The notes: generated by a model from the sequence alone, not told the origin. A DNA stretch of 27,713 nt from Anaerolineales bacterium UBA1136 (GCA_002311455.1 DCAJ01000030.1:36337-64049); one strand, 5' to 3'. Positions 1-8,427 are shown, counted from the stretch's first letter. Numbers and translations: made by a program.

Positions 1-1457
1 TATCTAGCAGCACAACAAATGTGCTTCTAGAAGCTGCTAGTTGGAATTTAATCAATATACGTAAAACTGTCACATCGCAGCAGTTGCAATCATCACAAGC
101 AGGATATAGATTTAGTCGCGGAGTAAGTCCTGAAATGGCTGCTAGATCCAACTACCGAGCGGCCGAACTGATTCGCTTAATGGGCGGTGGAATAATTATC
201 CACGACCTAATAGATGAATACCCACGCCACCACATACCAAACACTGTAAAACTACCTTTAGGTGAAATACAGCGTTGTTTAGGTATAAAGATACCAACAG
301 GTGAAGTGGTTAGTATTCTCAGCTCACTAGATTTCATAGTCGAGAAACAAAAAAATATACTGCACGTCACTGCTCCTGACCATCGATTAGATATAGGATT
401 AGATGAGATAGGTGCAGCAGATATAATTGAGGAGATAGCACGTATTTGGGGATTTGAAAATATCCCTGAGACGCAAATAGCTGATTTAACGCCAAAGCAG
501 CAGAACAATATCCCTCTCGAAAAAGAAGAGAGGATTCGCGACATTCTAGTAACACTCGGACTACAGGAAATAATAACATATCGTATTTCGTCACCCCAAC
601 AAGAACAACTTTTACAGACTCTGGACGATGGTCCATACGTACATCTAGCAAACCCTATAACTCCAGAACGCTCGACTATGCGCCGATCACTACTATCTAG
701 TGTCCTAGAATGTGCTGAAAACAATTCGCGTTTTCAACAGCGGATATCACTATTCGAAATCGGCCCAGTCTATTTACCAGAGTTAGCATCATCAGAGAAG
801 CACACAAACTTACCACATGAAGCACAACGATTGTCGATAGTACTTATGGGAAAGCGGCTATCACTTAGCTGGACCAGCAAACTAAGTGACTCAATGGATT
901 ATTTTGACTTGAAAGGAGTGATTGACGAATTGCTTCAAGCTTCACATATATCGGATTACACTATCACACCTGGTGAGCACCCCTCTTTTCAGCCTGGTGC
1001 AACTGCAACTTTAACGATACATGGATTACAGGCAGGAGCCTTCGGTGTTTTACACCGTGATGTAGCGTCCAATTATAACTTTGGCGAATATCCGACTTTA
1101 GCAGCTGATTTTGACCTTGCAATGTTTATAAATGCTATGCCAGATCACTACACTATTAAACCAGTACCGCGTTTTCCTGCCATAGTTGAAGATATTGCCT
1201 TAATTGTGGATGAACGGATAAGCAGCTATGAAGTAATAGAATTAATCATAAACACTGGTGGTAAAATGCTAACCAATGTGCAGTTATTCGATGTTTTCCG
1301 TGGAGAACAAGTCGGAACCAATAACAAGAGTTTAGCATATCGATTTACGTATCAGTCTGAACTCAAAACACTGACTGATAAAGATGCTGCTAAATTACGT
1401 ACCAAGATAGTTAAAAAGCTCCAAAAAGAATTAGGAGCGCAACTGCGTAGCGAGTAA
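1..1457 (+). CDS. pheT: Phenylalanyl-tRNA synthetase beta subunit, 5'-truncated
   Basis: This is the C-terminal part (about 484 residues) of the beta chain of the alpha2/beta2 enzyme that charges tRNA-Phe in the cytoplasm. The frame is open from base 3, and the residues before the GTG at 21 continue the family motif NVLLEAA, so the gene begins outside the window and that GTG is not its start. In order I see the end of the B3/B4 editing region (RFSRGVSP), a B5 domain (visible residues about 75-150, ending IIEEIARIWGFENIP), the catalytic-like core, and a C-terminal ferredoxin-fold anticodon-binding domain starting at PVPRFPAIVEDIAL. Family members are near 800 residues, so roughly the first 310 are missing, including the N-terminal tRNA-binding domain. 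It converges on the next gene with 4 bp between stops. pheS would be expected upstream, outside the window. Confidence 0.96.
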   Translation, partial: SSSTTNVLLEAASWNLINIRKTVTSQQLQSSQAGYRFSRGVSPEMAARSNYRAAELIRLMGGGIIIHDLIDEYPRHHIPNTVKLPLGEIQRCLGIKIPTGEVVSILSSLDFIVEKQKNILHVTAPDHRLDIGLDEIGAADIIEEIARIWGFENIPETQIADLTPKQQNNIPLEKEERIRDILVTLGLQEIITYRISSPQQEQLLQTLDDGPYVHLANPITPERSTMRRSLLSSVLECAENNSRFQQRISLFEIGPVYLPELASSEKHTNLPHEAQRLSIVLMGKRLSLSWTSKLSDSMDYFDLKGVIDELLQASHISDYTITPGEHPSFQPGATATLTIHGLQAGAFGVLHRDVASNYNFGEYPTLAADFDLAMFINAMPDHYTIKPVPRFPAIVEDIALIVDERISSYEVIELIINTGGKMLTNVQLFDVFRGEQVGTNNKSLAYRFTYQSELKTLTDKDAAKLRTKIVKKLQKELGAQLRSE

Positions 1458-1461
1458 CCCA

Positions 1462-2373
1462 CTACTCCAAGTATGATATCAAAGCTGGAGCTATATCACT
1501 CAAGTCATTAATGTTAGCTGCAACACTACTGTGGCCATCGCCAAACAAAAGAACTGGAACCTTGTTACAAGTATGACGGCGGGTGGTTTTATCTTCCAGG
1601 TTGCCATGATCTGAAGTGATAACAATCAGTCCATCTGCCTCACACCAACCAGCTAGTATCCCACCTATTGCTGCATCAAGACGTTCTACTGTATTAATAG
1701 CCACACCCATAGTGCCACGATGTCCAACAACATCGGTCTGCCAGCAATCAAACAAAAGCAAATCACTCTCCTGAGCTAACAAAGCCAAGCGCTTACCGGC
1801 TTCATTTAGAGACAGTATGGGTATATCCTCGAAACCAAAGTGCGATCGCAATCCTTCTCCTGTAAAGTCTGCAGCCAAGGCACGACCACCACGCAAATCT
1901 TCTATATTGCATAATCTAGTTCCTACGGTTTCAAATGCAAACTGAATCGAAGATGGCGAACGACGTCCGGACTGCAACTGCTTCAAAAAAGATGGTGGGT
2001 AAGCATTGGCTAGCCTAACAGTATAGTTATTACTACGCATCTGTTGCAGTATATTGTCTCTCCGCACTAGGGCTCTTATTTCTACGCTCGGTTTTGGTCC
2101 CCAGTGTTTACCAATGTATGCTGGCACATTAACTCCGGTCATGATTGTTGCCTGTCCGGTGGCAGATTGAGGTATGCCAGCAACTCCCATGCACGCATCA
2201 GCCGGCACAAACGAAAAATTGTTTTCCGAAAAGGCACACTGCTCGGAAACAAGTTTTTGTCCTGACATTAGCATACTTAGGTTAGGAGTGTTAGCAGCAA
2301 CAAAAGGGTTTGTTGCTGCATCGTTCAAACCCAGGCCCACTCCATCAAGAAATAGAATCAATATGCGTCTCAT
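1462..2373 (-). CDS. Alkaline-phosphatase-superfamily metalloenzyme (phosphoglycerate-mutase/phosphopentomutase-like)
   Basis: This predicted 303-residue cytoplasmic enzyme belongs to the two-metal alkaline phosphatase superfamily. Seen: an N-terminal metal-binding start (ILFLDGVGLG), a nucleophile-region motif TGQATIMTG, the segment FDCWQTDVVGHRG with candidate Asp/His ligands, and near the C-terminus VITSDHGNLED followed by a late His (RRHTCNKVP). These resemble cofactor-independent phosphoglycerate mutase and phosphopentomutase, but the protein is much shorter than the roughly 510-residue GpmI, so the substrate cannot be named. I prefer ATG at 2373; an in-frame TTG two codons earlier (2379) is possible, and neither has a clear SD. 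A minus-strand promoter candidate lies upstream at 2417-2445. It is convergent with pheT. Confidence 0.85.
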   Translation of the reverse strand: MRRILILFLDGVGLGLNDAATNPFVAANTPNLSMLMSGQKLVSEQCAFSENNFSFVPADACMGVAGIPQSATGQATIMTGVNVPAYIGKHWGPKPSVEIRALVRRDNILQQMRSNNYTVRLANAYPPSFLKQLQSGRRSPSSIQFAFETVGTRLCNIEDLRGGRALAADFTGEGLRSHFGFEDIPILSLNEAGKRLALLAQESDLLLFDCWQTDVVGHRGTMGVAINTVERLDAAIGGILAGWCEADGLIVITSDHGNLEDKTTRRHTCNKVPVLLFGDGHSSVAANINDLSDIAPALISYLE

Positions 2374-2416
2374 TGACAATCATTAATGACACAACTAGTT
2401 AAGCTAACTTTGCAAC

Positions 2417-2445
2417 ATCACACTCTTACTGGCAATTAAAGTCAA
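2417..2445 (-). promoter_or_regulatory. Candidate sigma70-type promoter for the metalloenzyme gene
   Basis: Read on the minus strand, TTGACT (2445-2440) is followed after 17 bp by TGTGAT (2422-2417). The -35 is good, the -10 is weak (4 of 6), and the spacing is ideal. It lies 44-72 bp upstream of the ATG at 2373. Confidence 0.4.
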
Positions 2446-2528
2446 CTCTACAAAGGTGGAACACCTGATTGTTACTCTAATTGAGCTAGTGCATACAACA
2501 AAAACGTTGACAATATTCTAGCATGCTT

Positions 2529-2557
2529 TGACAATGCAACAACCCTCCGTTACAATG
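2529..2557 (+). promoter_or_regulatory. Strong sigma70-type promoter for the EF-G-like gene
   Basis: TTGACA (2529-2534) and TACAAT (2552-2557) are separated by exactly 17 bp. Initiation near 2564 would give a leader of about 70 nt before the ATG at 2637. A second TTGACAAT lies 22 bp upstream (2507-2514), about two helical turns away, and may be an alternative -35. Confidence 0.75.
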
Positions 2558-2613
2558 CCACCCTGCACTCACAAAGTATGTTTCTCACGACATTTACTGG
2601 ATACCATTTTTTC

Positions 2614-2622
2614 GAGGGAGGT
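2614..2622 (+). promoter_or_regulatory. Extended Shine-Dalgarno of the EF-G-like gene
   Basis: GAGGGAGGT is a strong SD match. The distance to the ATG at 2637 is 14 nt, longer than usual, and no closer in-frame start codon is present. Confidence 0.6.
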
Positions 2623-2636
2623 AGATTAAAACTGTC

Positions 2637-4727
2637 ATGAAAGAATATGCAACTGACTCTATACGTAATGTAGCCCTTGTGGGCCATGGAGGGTCTGGCA
2701 AGACCTCACTTGTAGAGGCTATGCTACACGTTACCGGAGCTACCACACGTCTGGGTAGGGTGGATGACGGATCTACTATAGCTGACTTTGAGGATGAAGA
2801 GCGTAACCGAAGGATGTCTATTAGCACAGCAATGGTTGCATGTGTTTACGAAGACTACAAAATTAACTTACTAGATACTCCTGGATTCACAGATTTCGTC
2901 GGTGAAGTGAAATCTGCACTCCAAGTAGCCGATGCGGCAATAATCGTAGTGGATTCTGTGGCAGGTGTAGAAGTAGGTACTGAGCTTGTTTGGGATTATT
3001 GTGACGAACATAATCTGCCTAGGTTCATAGTAATCAATAAAATGGACCGTGACAACGCTAATTACAGTAAATCACTAAACTCTGTACAACAACTTGCATC
3101 TGACAAAAAACTAATACCCGTAGCACTACCTTGGGGTGAGAAATCTGACTTCAAGGGAATTATTGGCATGTTGGCTCAGAAAGCAAGGCCTGGATCTGGG
3201 GACAAAACCGAGGACATTCCTGAAGACTACAAAGATACAGTTGCTATAGCACGAACTGAGCTTGAAGAGGCTGCGGCAGAGGGCGATGATGAATTACTAA
3301 TGCGCTATCTAGACGGAGAAACTCTAAGCCCTGATGAAATAGAACACGGGTTCAAACAGGCGGTACTATCAGGCAGTTGCGCCCCAGTTTTAGTAGCATC
3401 AGCCACAGAGTCCATTGGTATAGTACCATTGTTACTAGGTATTACACGTTACTTACCCTCTCCAGCAGAAAACCTTCATGCAGGGTCTGAGAAAGATTCA
3501 GATACAGACACTGTACGAGCACAAGACTCAGGACCACAAGGTGTCATTGCTTTTAAAACCACAGCTGATCCGTTTGTTGGAAAACTAACTTACTTAAGAG
3601 TCATGTCAGGAGTCCTTGAATCAGATACACGAATTCAAAACCACACTCGAAAGACGGAGGAACGCATTGGTACTTTACACGTAATGCGTGGCAAAGAACA
3701 GATACCTATAAAATGCCTACACTCCGGAGACCTTGGTACTGTAGCAAAACTTAGCGATACAGCAACAGGAGATTCTTTAGGCGACAAGAACAACCCTTTG
3801 TATTTTCAGGCTGCCGTGTATCCAGGAAGCTTATATGCTGTAGCAGTACGTCCACGTACACAAGCCGACTCCACTAAAATGGGTCCTACTCTAACTAAAC
3901 TAAGCGAGGAAGACCCGACACTTAGTTGGCGCAACGAGCCATCCACAAAACAGACAATTCTAGAAGGTATGGGTGGTCAACACATTGACATTGCGCTTAA
4001 GCGAGCTGAACAAAAGTTTGGTACATCACTAGATATCAGCACTCCAAAAGTACCATATCGGGAAAGCATCACCAGCTCTGGAGACAGCCAATATCGACAC
4101 AAGAAACAAAGCGGAGGAGCCGGCCAATTTGGTGAAATTCATATGCACATAGAGCCACTAACTAGTACAAATAGGGGTCCAGATGGTGACGAGAATTTCT
4201 GCTTCAAGAACAAGGTATTCGGTGGAGCAATATCAGCGAATTTTATGCCTGCAATTGAGAAAGGTATACGTGGTGTGTTGACAGATGGAGCAGTTGCCGG
4301 ATTTCCCATGGAAAAAATATTTGTAGCAATAACTGACGGTAAGGAACATCCGGTAGACTCAAAGCCCATCGCGTTTGAAATAGCAGCGCGCGAAGCTTTT
4401 AAGCTTGCTGTCGCAAATGCAAGTCCAGTGCTACTAGAGCCCATTATGCTAATTGATATTACAGTTCCAGAAAGCAATATGGGTGATGTAATGAGTGATC
4501 TTAATAGTAGACGGGCTAGAGTACAGGGAATGGATTCAATCAGTGGCAAAAGCGTGGTGACTGCAGAAGTGCCACTTGCAGAAGTTCAACGGTATGTTAC
4601 TGATTTGCGCTCCATCACACAGGGACGCGGTGTGTTTTCACTAAAATATTTGCGGCATGAACAAGTGCCATCACATCTTGCGCAAACCGTGATTGATGTG
4701 GCTAAATCCGACTCAAAAGATGAATAA
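2637..4727 (+). CDS. Elongation factor G-like translational GTPase
   Basis: This 696-residue GTPase has the full EF-G layout. The G domain carries G1 GHGGSGKT (residues 16-23), G3 DTPGF (80-84) and G4 NKMD (134-137). It is followed by domain II, domain III, domain IV (with SGGAGQFGEIHMHIEP) and domain V at the C-terminus (EVPLAEVQRYVTDLRSITQGRG). The P-loop GHGGSGKT and switch-region RRMSIS differ from canonical FusA (AHIDAGKTT and the RGITI region), which places it in the EF-G-like/EF-G-2 group and not as the main translocase. Its exact role (auxiliary translocation, recycling or stress) is not readable from sequence. It is driven by the promoter at 2529-2557. No str-operon genes (rpsL, rpsG, tuf) are adjacent, consistent with a paralogue. 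Its stop lies 5 bp from a convergent gene. Confidence 0.93.
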   Translation: MKEYATDSIRNVALVGHGGSGKTSLVEAMLHVTGATTRLGRVDDGSTIADFEDEERNRRMSISTAMVACVYEDYKINLLDTPGFTDFVGEVKSALQVADAAIIVVDSVAGVEVGTELVWDYCDEHNLPRFIVINKMDRDNANYSKSLNSVQQLASDKKLIPVALPWGEKSDFKGIIGMLAQKARPGSGDKTEDIPEDYKDTVAIARTELEEAAAEGDDELLMRYLDGETLSPDEIEHGFKQAVLSGSCAPVLVASATESIGIVPLLLGITRYLPSPAENLHAGSEKDSDTDTVRAQDSGPQGVIAFKTTADPFVGKLTYLRVMSGVLESDTRIQNHTRKTEERIGTLHVMRGKEQIPIKCLHSGDLGTVAKLSDTATGDSLGDKNNPLYFQAAVYPGSLYAVAVRPRTQADSTKMGPTLTKLSEEDPTLSWRNEPSTKQTILEGMGGQHIDIALKRAEQKFGTSLDISTPKVPYRESITSSGDSQYRHKKQSGGAGQFGEIHMHIEPLTSTNRGPDGDENFCFKNKVFGGAISANFMPAIEKGIRGVLTDGAVAGFPMEKIFVAITDGKEHPVDSKPIAFEIAAREAFKLAVANASPVLLEPIMLIDITVPESNMGDVMSDLNSRRARVQGMDSISGKSVVTAEVPLAEVQRYVTDLRSITQGRGVFSLKYLRHEQVPSHLAQTVIDVAKSDSKDE

Positions 4728-4732
4728 AGGGT

Positions 4733-5104
4733 CTAGTATAATAAAACACACTTACCTACATATTCGTTGAGTATTCCACCATTATAAGAGTAACACTCAC
4801 AATAATCTGTGTTAACTTGCTCATTATCTCCTTGCCATAACCAGAAGCCCACACGATTGACTAAGCACACTTGATCCGAAGTTTGACCAACCGCACGCCG
4901 GGTAGCCCAACCCAGACCACGCTCATCATCTTCTATGATTAGCCACACGCGATATTCACGATGTTCGTTAGGACTCCAGACCAACTCACCTTCCAGCGCC
5001 AATATCAACATTAAGGCTGGAAAAGAAATAACGCTAACCCAAAACACAGAAAGCATGCCTACAAAGACATGTCGGATCTTCAACCAATCAGGAATTAATT
5101 TCAT
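4733..5104 (-). CDS. Small single-pass membrane protein, unknown function
   Basis: I do not recognise this predicted 123-residue protein. From the ATG at 5104 it has a short basic N-terminus (MKLIPDWLKIRH), one hydrophobic segment at about residues 13-38 (FVGMLSVFWVSVISFPALMLILAL), and a polar C-terminal domain rich in aromatic residues with four cysteines, two of them as CEC. The positive-inside rule suggests an exported C-terminal domain, but that is inference. An in-frame extension to 5179 adds 25 residues that overlap the upstream region of the divergent hydrolase gene; the shorter form puts the positive charges directly before the membrane segment, so I prefer it. No strong SD is visible. 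It may be lineage-specific, and non-coding status cannot be excluded. Confidence 0.55.
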   Translation of the reverse strand: MKLIPDWLKIRHVFVGMLSVFWVSVISFPALMLILALEGELVWSPNEHREYRVWLIIEDDERGLGWATRRAVGQTSDQVCLVNRVGFWLWQGDNEQVNTDYCECYSYNGGILNEYVGKCVLLY

Positions 5105-5182
5105 ATTTGTATGACACCCATAGTATGTCTGGTAAAATCGCTGGGAAAAGTATATAGTATCTGTAACAAGCAAGGACAAATT

Positions 5183-5815
5183 ATGGCATTGATTGTGGAA
5201 AAATTACCGCTTGGACCCCTGGAAACCAATTGCTTTATCGTAGCAGATTCTGCCTGCAATAATTGTGTAGTAATAGATCCCGCATGGGACGCCAACAAAA
5301 TCATTGGAGTCGTTGAAAACAAGGGATGGAACTTACAAGCTATATGGCTCACCCACGCTCATTTTGACCATTTCGGGGCACTAGGCGGGATCATGGAGTC
5401 TTACCCGGACTTGCCTCTCGGACTCCATGAAATGGATCTAGAGCTATATCAAGCTGGTGGAGGTGCAAAGACTTGGGGTTTACCAATTGACAATAGCCAC
5501 CAGCCCACACTTTGGTTTGACAAGACAAAAACATTATATATTGGTAAATATAATTTCAGCATTCTGTTTGTGCCCGGACATTCTCCTGGGCACGTAGCAT
5601 TTTTTCAAACAGACAGCAATATTATTTTTGGCGGTGATGTGCTTTTCCAACAAGGTATAGGACGCACTGACCTTTATGGTGGTAATCACACCCAACTCAT
5701 CAATAGCATACAGATGCATTTTCTCACCCTTCCAAACGATACTATCGTTTATCCGGGCCATGGGAGCAACACCACTATATCTGCCGAGAAACAAACCAAC
5801 CCCTACATAATCTGA
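5183..5815 (+). CDS. Glyoxalase II-like metallo-beta-lactamase-fold hydrolase
   Basis: This 210-residue cytoplasmic MBL-fold hydrolase has the metal site THAHFDHFGAL (H58, H60, D62, H63), the later ligands VPGHSPGHV and FGGDVLF, and the C-terminal PGHGSNTTISAEKQTNP. The IGRTDLYGG motif is typical of the YcbL-type glyoxalase II-like subgroup (thioester or related hydrolases). The true substrate is uncertain because the C-terminal helical domain of classic GloB is absent. I chose ATG 5183 because AAGGAC sits 5 nt upstream (5172-5177) and family similarity begins there; the frame runs open 24 codons further upstream. Its stop codon directly abuts the stop of the convergent uppP fusion gene, with no spacer. 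Confidence 0.9.
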   Translation: MALIVEKLPLGPLETNCFIVADSACNNCVVIDPAWDANKIIGVVENKGWNLQAIWLTHAHFDHFGALGGIMESYPDLPLGLHEMDLELYQAGGGAKTWGLPIDNSHQPTLWFDKTKTLYIGKYNFSILFVPGHSPGHVAFFQTDSNIIFGGDVLFQQGIGRTDLYGGNHTQLINSIQMHFLTLPNDTIVYPGHGSNTTISAEKQTNPYII

Positions 5816-7333
5816 CTAGGGAATTGGTTTGAAACCGTCTGGCAAGTCATTCGTGGGTCTCTGCTGTACCCAGGCCAACCAATCACGTAAAACACCTGAA
5901 GGTTCCATATAACTTATCGAATAGACTGGGATGATGAATGATTCTGCCACCGAAACTTCCAGTAATTTCACATCTGAGCTAAGCGTACTTTGCCAACCAT
6001 AGCCAATAGCTCCGACCGTGTTGTTTACGTACTCCAACATCAAGTCATCACCTGCCAACACGCGAGCTACGGAAGAAGGCGAAGAATTGCCTAATACAAT
6101 CGACTCAAATGCAGTCCGTGCTGAATCTCCCTCCTCTCGAACCGCAAGTTTAATTGGTTCGGATTCACCCCCGAACTCTGCCCAGTTTACTATTGCTCCT
6201 GTAAACACTGAGCTGAGTTGTTCTACCGACAATTCATCAATCTCACAACCTGGGTGAACAATTGCTTGGAGGCTGGTCAATACCAGCGGAGTTCCAAAAA
6301 GACTTACATCGTTCGGGAAGTATAAAATAATGCCTGATTCCACACCGCCCGAAGACACTGCTTTAATTAATTGCCTATCAGACGAGTAATACTTGATGTG
6401 AATATGTTCACCATAAGGTGATGCCGAAACCAGATCGCTAGCAAAATCACCGATAGCAGTTGTTACACCTATGGTGTACACTGGAGATTTGGTAGGTGTT
6501 GGAGTGGGTACAGGATTACAACCCATCAACATACCAGCCAACCCCACTAATACACAGTACCAGGCAAATGGACGTAGTGAGTGATTCCGCAAATATCTCA
6601 GCAACCAATGGATAGACACAATACCTACTAACAGTGCCGTAAAGAAGCCTGTTAAGATAGCAGGCCAATATTGCCACAACAGACGATTGCTGAACAGCTC
6701 TACACCTACAACCAAACTGGCCCCTAGCACAACTGGCATCGCCATCAGGAAACTTAGTCTAGCCGCAGATTCGTGTGTAAGTTTCCGTAGAAGGCCTCCC
6801 ACTATGGTTAAACCAGATCTTGATATGCCAGGTAAAATAGCAACGGCCTGAAAGCATCCGATTATCAGAGCATCTAGCCATCGGATATCTCTCGTCCTAA
6901 TCCTATTACTTGGAGTGTATGATTCAGCTGCAATAATCACAAAGGCGGTAAACAACAACAAAGCCGCAACACCCCGGGGATTTTCTAACATGGCCAGGAA
7001 AAACTCCTTTGCCGCTATCCCTACCAAGCCGGCCGGAATAGTTGCAAGCACAATTAGCCAACCTATTTTTGCATTATCACTTTCAAAAGGCTTCCGGTTC
7101 CACATCCCCGCAAGTAATGCCGACAAAATTTCTCTAAGATCTTGCCAAAAATAGGTAATTACTGCGACCACGGTACCCAAGTGCAACAGAATATCAACCG
7201 TAAATTCTAGCTGAGGGTCAAATGACCAACCTAACCAATGCGGGATTAGCACAAGATGCGCCGAGCTTGATATAGGAAGGAACTCAGTTATCCCCTGAAT
7301 AATACCTAGAGCTACAGCTTGCAATACTGTCAT
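5816..7333 (-). CDS. uppP: Undecaprenyl-diphosphatase fused to a PstS-like phosphate-binding-type domain
   Basis: Residues 1 to about 268 form a complete UppP/BacA, the membrane enzyme that dephosphorylates undecaprenyl pyrophosphate to recycle the lipid carrier for cell-wall synthesis. Signatures are ITEFLPISSSAHL (residues 15-27) and LPGISRSGLT, plus multiple membrane helices. UppP proteins normally end near residue 270. Here the last helix runs into LAGMLMGC (Cys272), which resembles a lipobox, then a linker NPVPTPTPTKSP, then about 220 residues of a PstS-like periplasmic-binding fold with LSVEQLSSVFTGAIVNWAEFGG and a degenerate ligand loop EEGDSARTAF. Typical PstS loops GAGATFP and SGTT are not intact, so phosphate binding is unproven. 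The ATG overlaps the tgt stop by 4 nt (ATGA), suggesting coupling. The reading frame is continuous across the junction, so this is one gene unless an internal start also operates. Confidence 0.9.
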   Translation of the reverse strand: MTVLQAVALGIIQGITEFLPISSSAHLVLIPHWLGWSFDPQLEFTVDILLHLGTVVAVITYFWQDLREILSALLAGMWNRKPFESDNAKIGWLIVLATIPAGLVGIAAKEFFLAMLENPRGVAALLLFTAFVIIAAESYTPSNRIRTRDIRWLDALIIGCFQAVAILPGISRSGLTIVGGLLRKLTHESAARLSFLMAMPVVLGASLVVGVELFSNRLLWQYWPAILTGFFTALLVGIVSIHWLLRYLRNHSLRPFAWYCVLVGLAGMLMGCNPVPTPTPTKSPVYTIGVTTAIGDFASDLVSASPYGEHIHIKYYSSDRQLIKAVSSGGVESGIILYFPNDVSLFGTPLVLTSLQAIVHPGCEIDELSVEQLSSVFTGAIVNWAEFGGESEPIKLAVREEGDSARTAFESIVLGNSSPSSVARVLAGDDLMLEYVNNTVGAIGYGWQSTLSSDVKLLEVSVAESFIIPVYSISYMEPSGVLRDWLAWVQQRPTNDLPDGFKPIP

Positions 7334-8427
7334 AAGTCAATATTATCTTCGAACGCCCGTTTCCAGGAACCAAATTCACCTGCAACAATTGCATTGCGCA
7401 TATCCTTCATCATATCATGCAGCATATGTAAATTATGGATAGTCAGCAATGTAGCACCAAGAATCTCCTTAGCCTTACACAGATGTCGAATGTATGCTCT
7501 ACTGAAATTGGTGCAACAGTAACAGCAACATTCTATATCTACAGGCCTATTGTCGTTAGCAAAGATAGCCTGTTTCATGTTCATTTGCTTGCTCCGAGTC
7601 ATGGCAGCTGCGTTACGAGCAAGCCTAGTGGGAAGCACACAATCAAACATGTCTACTCCACTTGAAACAGCAGAGACCAAATCAGCAGGTGATCCAACAC
7701 CCATAAGATACCTTGGTTTTCCGGAAGGCAGAATATCTGCAACTAATTTAGTAATCGATCGAAGCTCCTCCTTTGATTCTCCTACAGAAAGACCACCAAT
7801 CGCATTACCTGGTAAATCTAAATCCGCAATAAATCTTGCGGATTCGGACCTTAAATCTGGAAAAACTCCTCCTTGTACAATGCCAAACAAAGCCTGATCC
7901 TTACGCGTATGGGCAGATTTGCAACGGACTACCCAGTCATGCGTACGTGCCATTGCTCTCTCATTAGTCTCACGATTGTATGGCTCTGGGCACTGATCGA
8001 ACGCCATGATAATGTCAGACCCGAGATTGTTTTGCACATCTACTGTAAATTCCGGAGTAAAGCGATGAGTTGAACCATCTATATGTGACCGAAATGTGAC
8101 ACCGTCATCATCAATTTCATTCTTAGCGCTAAGAGAAAAAACCTGAAAACCCCCCGAGTCGGTCAGGATAGGGCTAGACCAATTCATGAAATTATGCAGA
8201 CCACCCTGATCGCGCACTATTTCAAAACCTGGCCTAAGGTAAAGATGGTAAGTGTTTGCCAGTACGAGCGATGTACCAACAGCTGTAAGTTGATCTGGTG
8301 TCACAGCCTTAACTGAAGCCTGAGTACCAACCGGAGCAAACACAGGAGTGTCAATCATTCCATGAGGAGTACGTAACAAACCTACCCTTGCCCGACCTTC
8401 TGTGGACAACACTGTAAACTCAAACAT
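7330..8427 (-). CDS. tgt: Queuine/preQ1 tRNA-guanine transglycosylase
   Basis: This 365-residue bacterial Tgt exchanges the wobble guanine of GUN-anticodon tRNAs for preQ1 in queuosine synthesis. Visible landmarks are TDSGGFQVFS with D90 (base-binding catalytic Asp), GGLSVGESKEE, FDCVLPTRLARN with D262 (the predicted covalent nucleophile), and a C-terminal zinc site: C300, C302 and C305 in the cluster CCCYCC, plus the His of TIHNLH. Extra cysteines at 301 and 304 pack the zinc site unusually. The length is typical. A TATAAT-like element (minus strand, 8443-8438) lies about 11 bp before the ATG, so the leader may be very short; no good -35 partner is visible. It is the first gene of a two-gene operon with uppP. 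Confidence 0.97.
   Translation of the reverse strand: MFEFTVLSTEGRARVGLLRTPHGMIDTPVFAPVGTQASVKAVTPDQLTAVGTSLVLANTYHLYLRPGFEIVRDQGGLHNFMNWSSPILTDSGGFQVFSLSAKNEIDDDGVTFRSHIDGSTHRFTPEFTVDVQNNLGSDIIMAFDQCPEPYNRETNERAMARTHDWVVRCKSAHTRKDQALFGIVQGGVFPDLRSESARFIADLDLPGNAIGGLSVGESKEELRSITKLVADILPSGKPRYLMGVGSPADLVSAVSSGVDMFDCVLPTRLARNAAAMTRSKQMNMKQAIFANDNRPVDIECCCYCCTNFSRAYIRHLCKAKEILGATLLTIHNLHMLHDMMKDMRNAIVAGEFGSWKRAFEDNIDL

Noticed and set aside
152..724. Minus-strand open frame of 190 codons inside pheT
   Set aside because: It is antisense to well-conserved PheT domains, with no recognisable motif or SD.
4139..4549. Minus-strand open frame inside the EF-G-like gene
   Set aside because: It is antisense to conserved domains IV and V, and has no protein features.
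5111..5182. Upstream in-frame extension of the MBL-fold hydrolase
   Set aside because: Family similarity starts at MALIVEKLPLGPLETN, and AAGGAC is placed correctly for ATG 5183.
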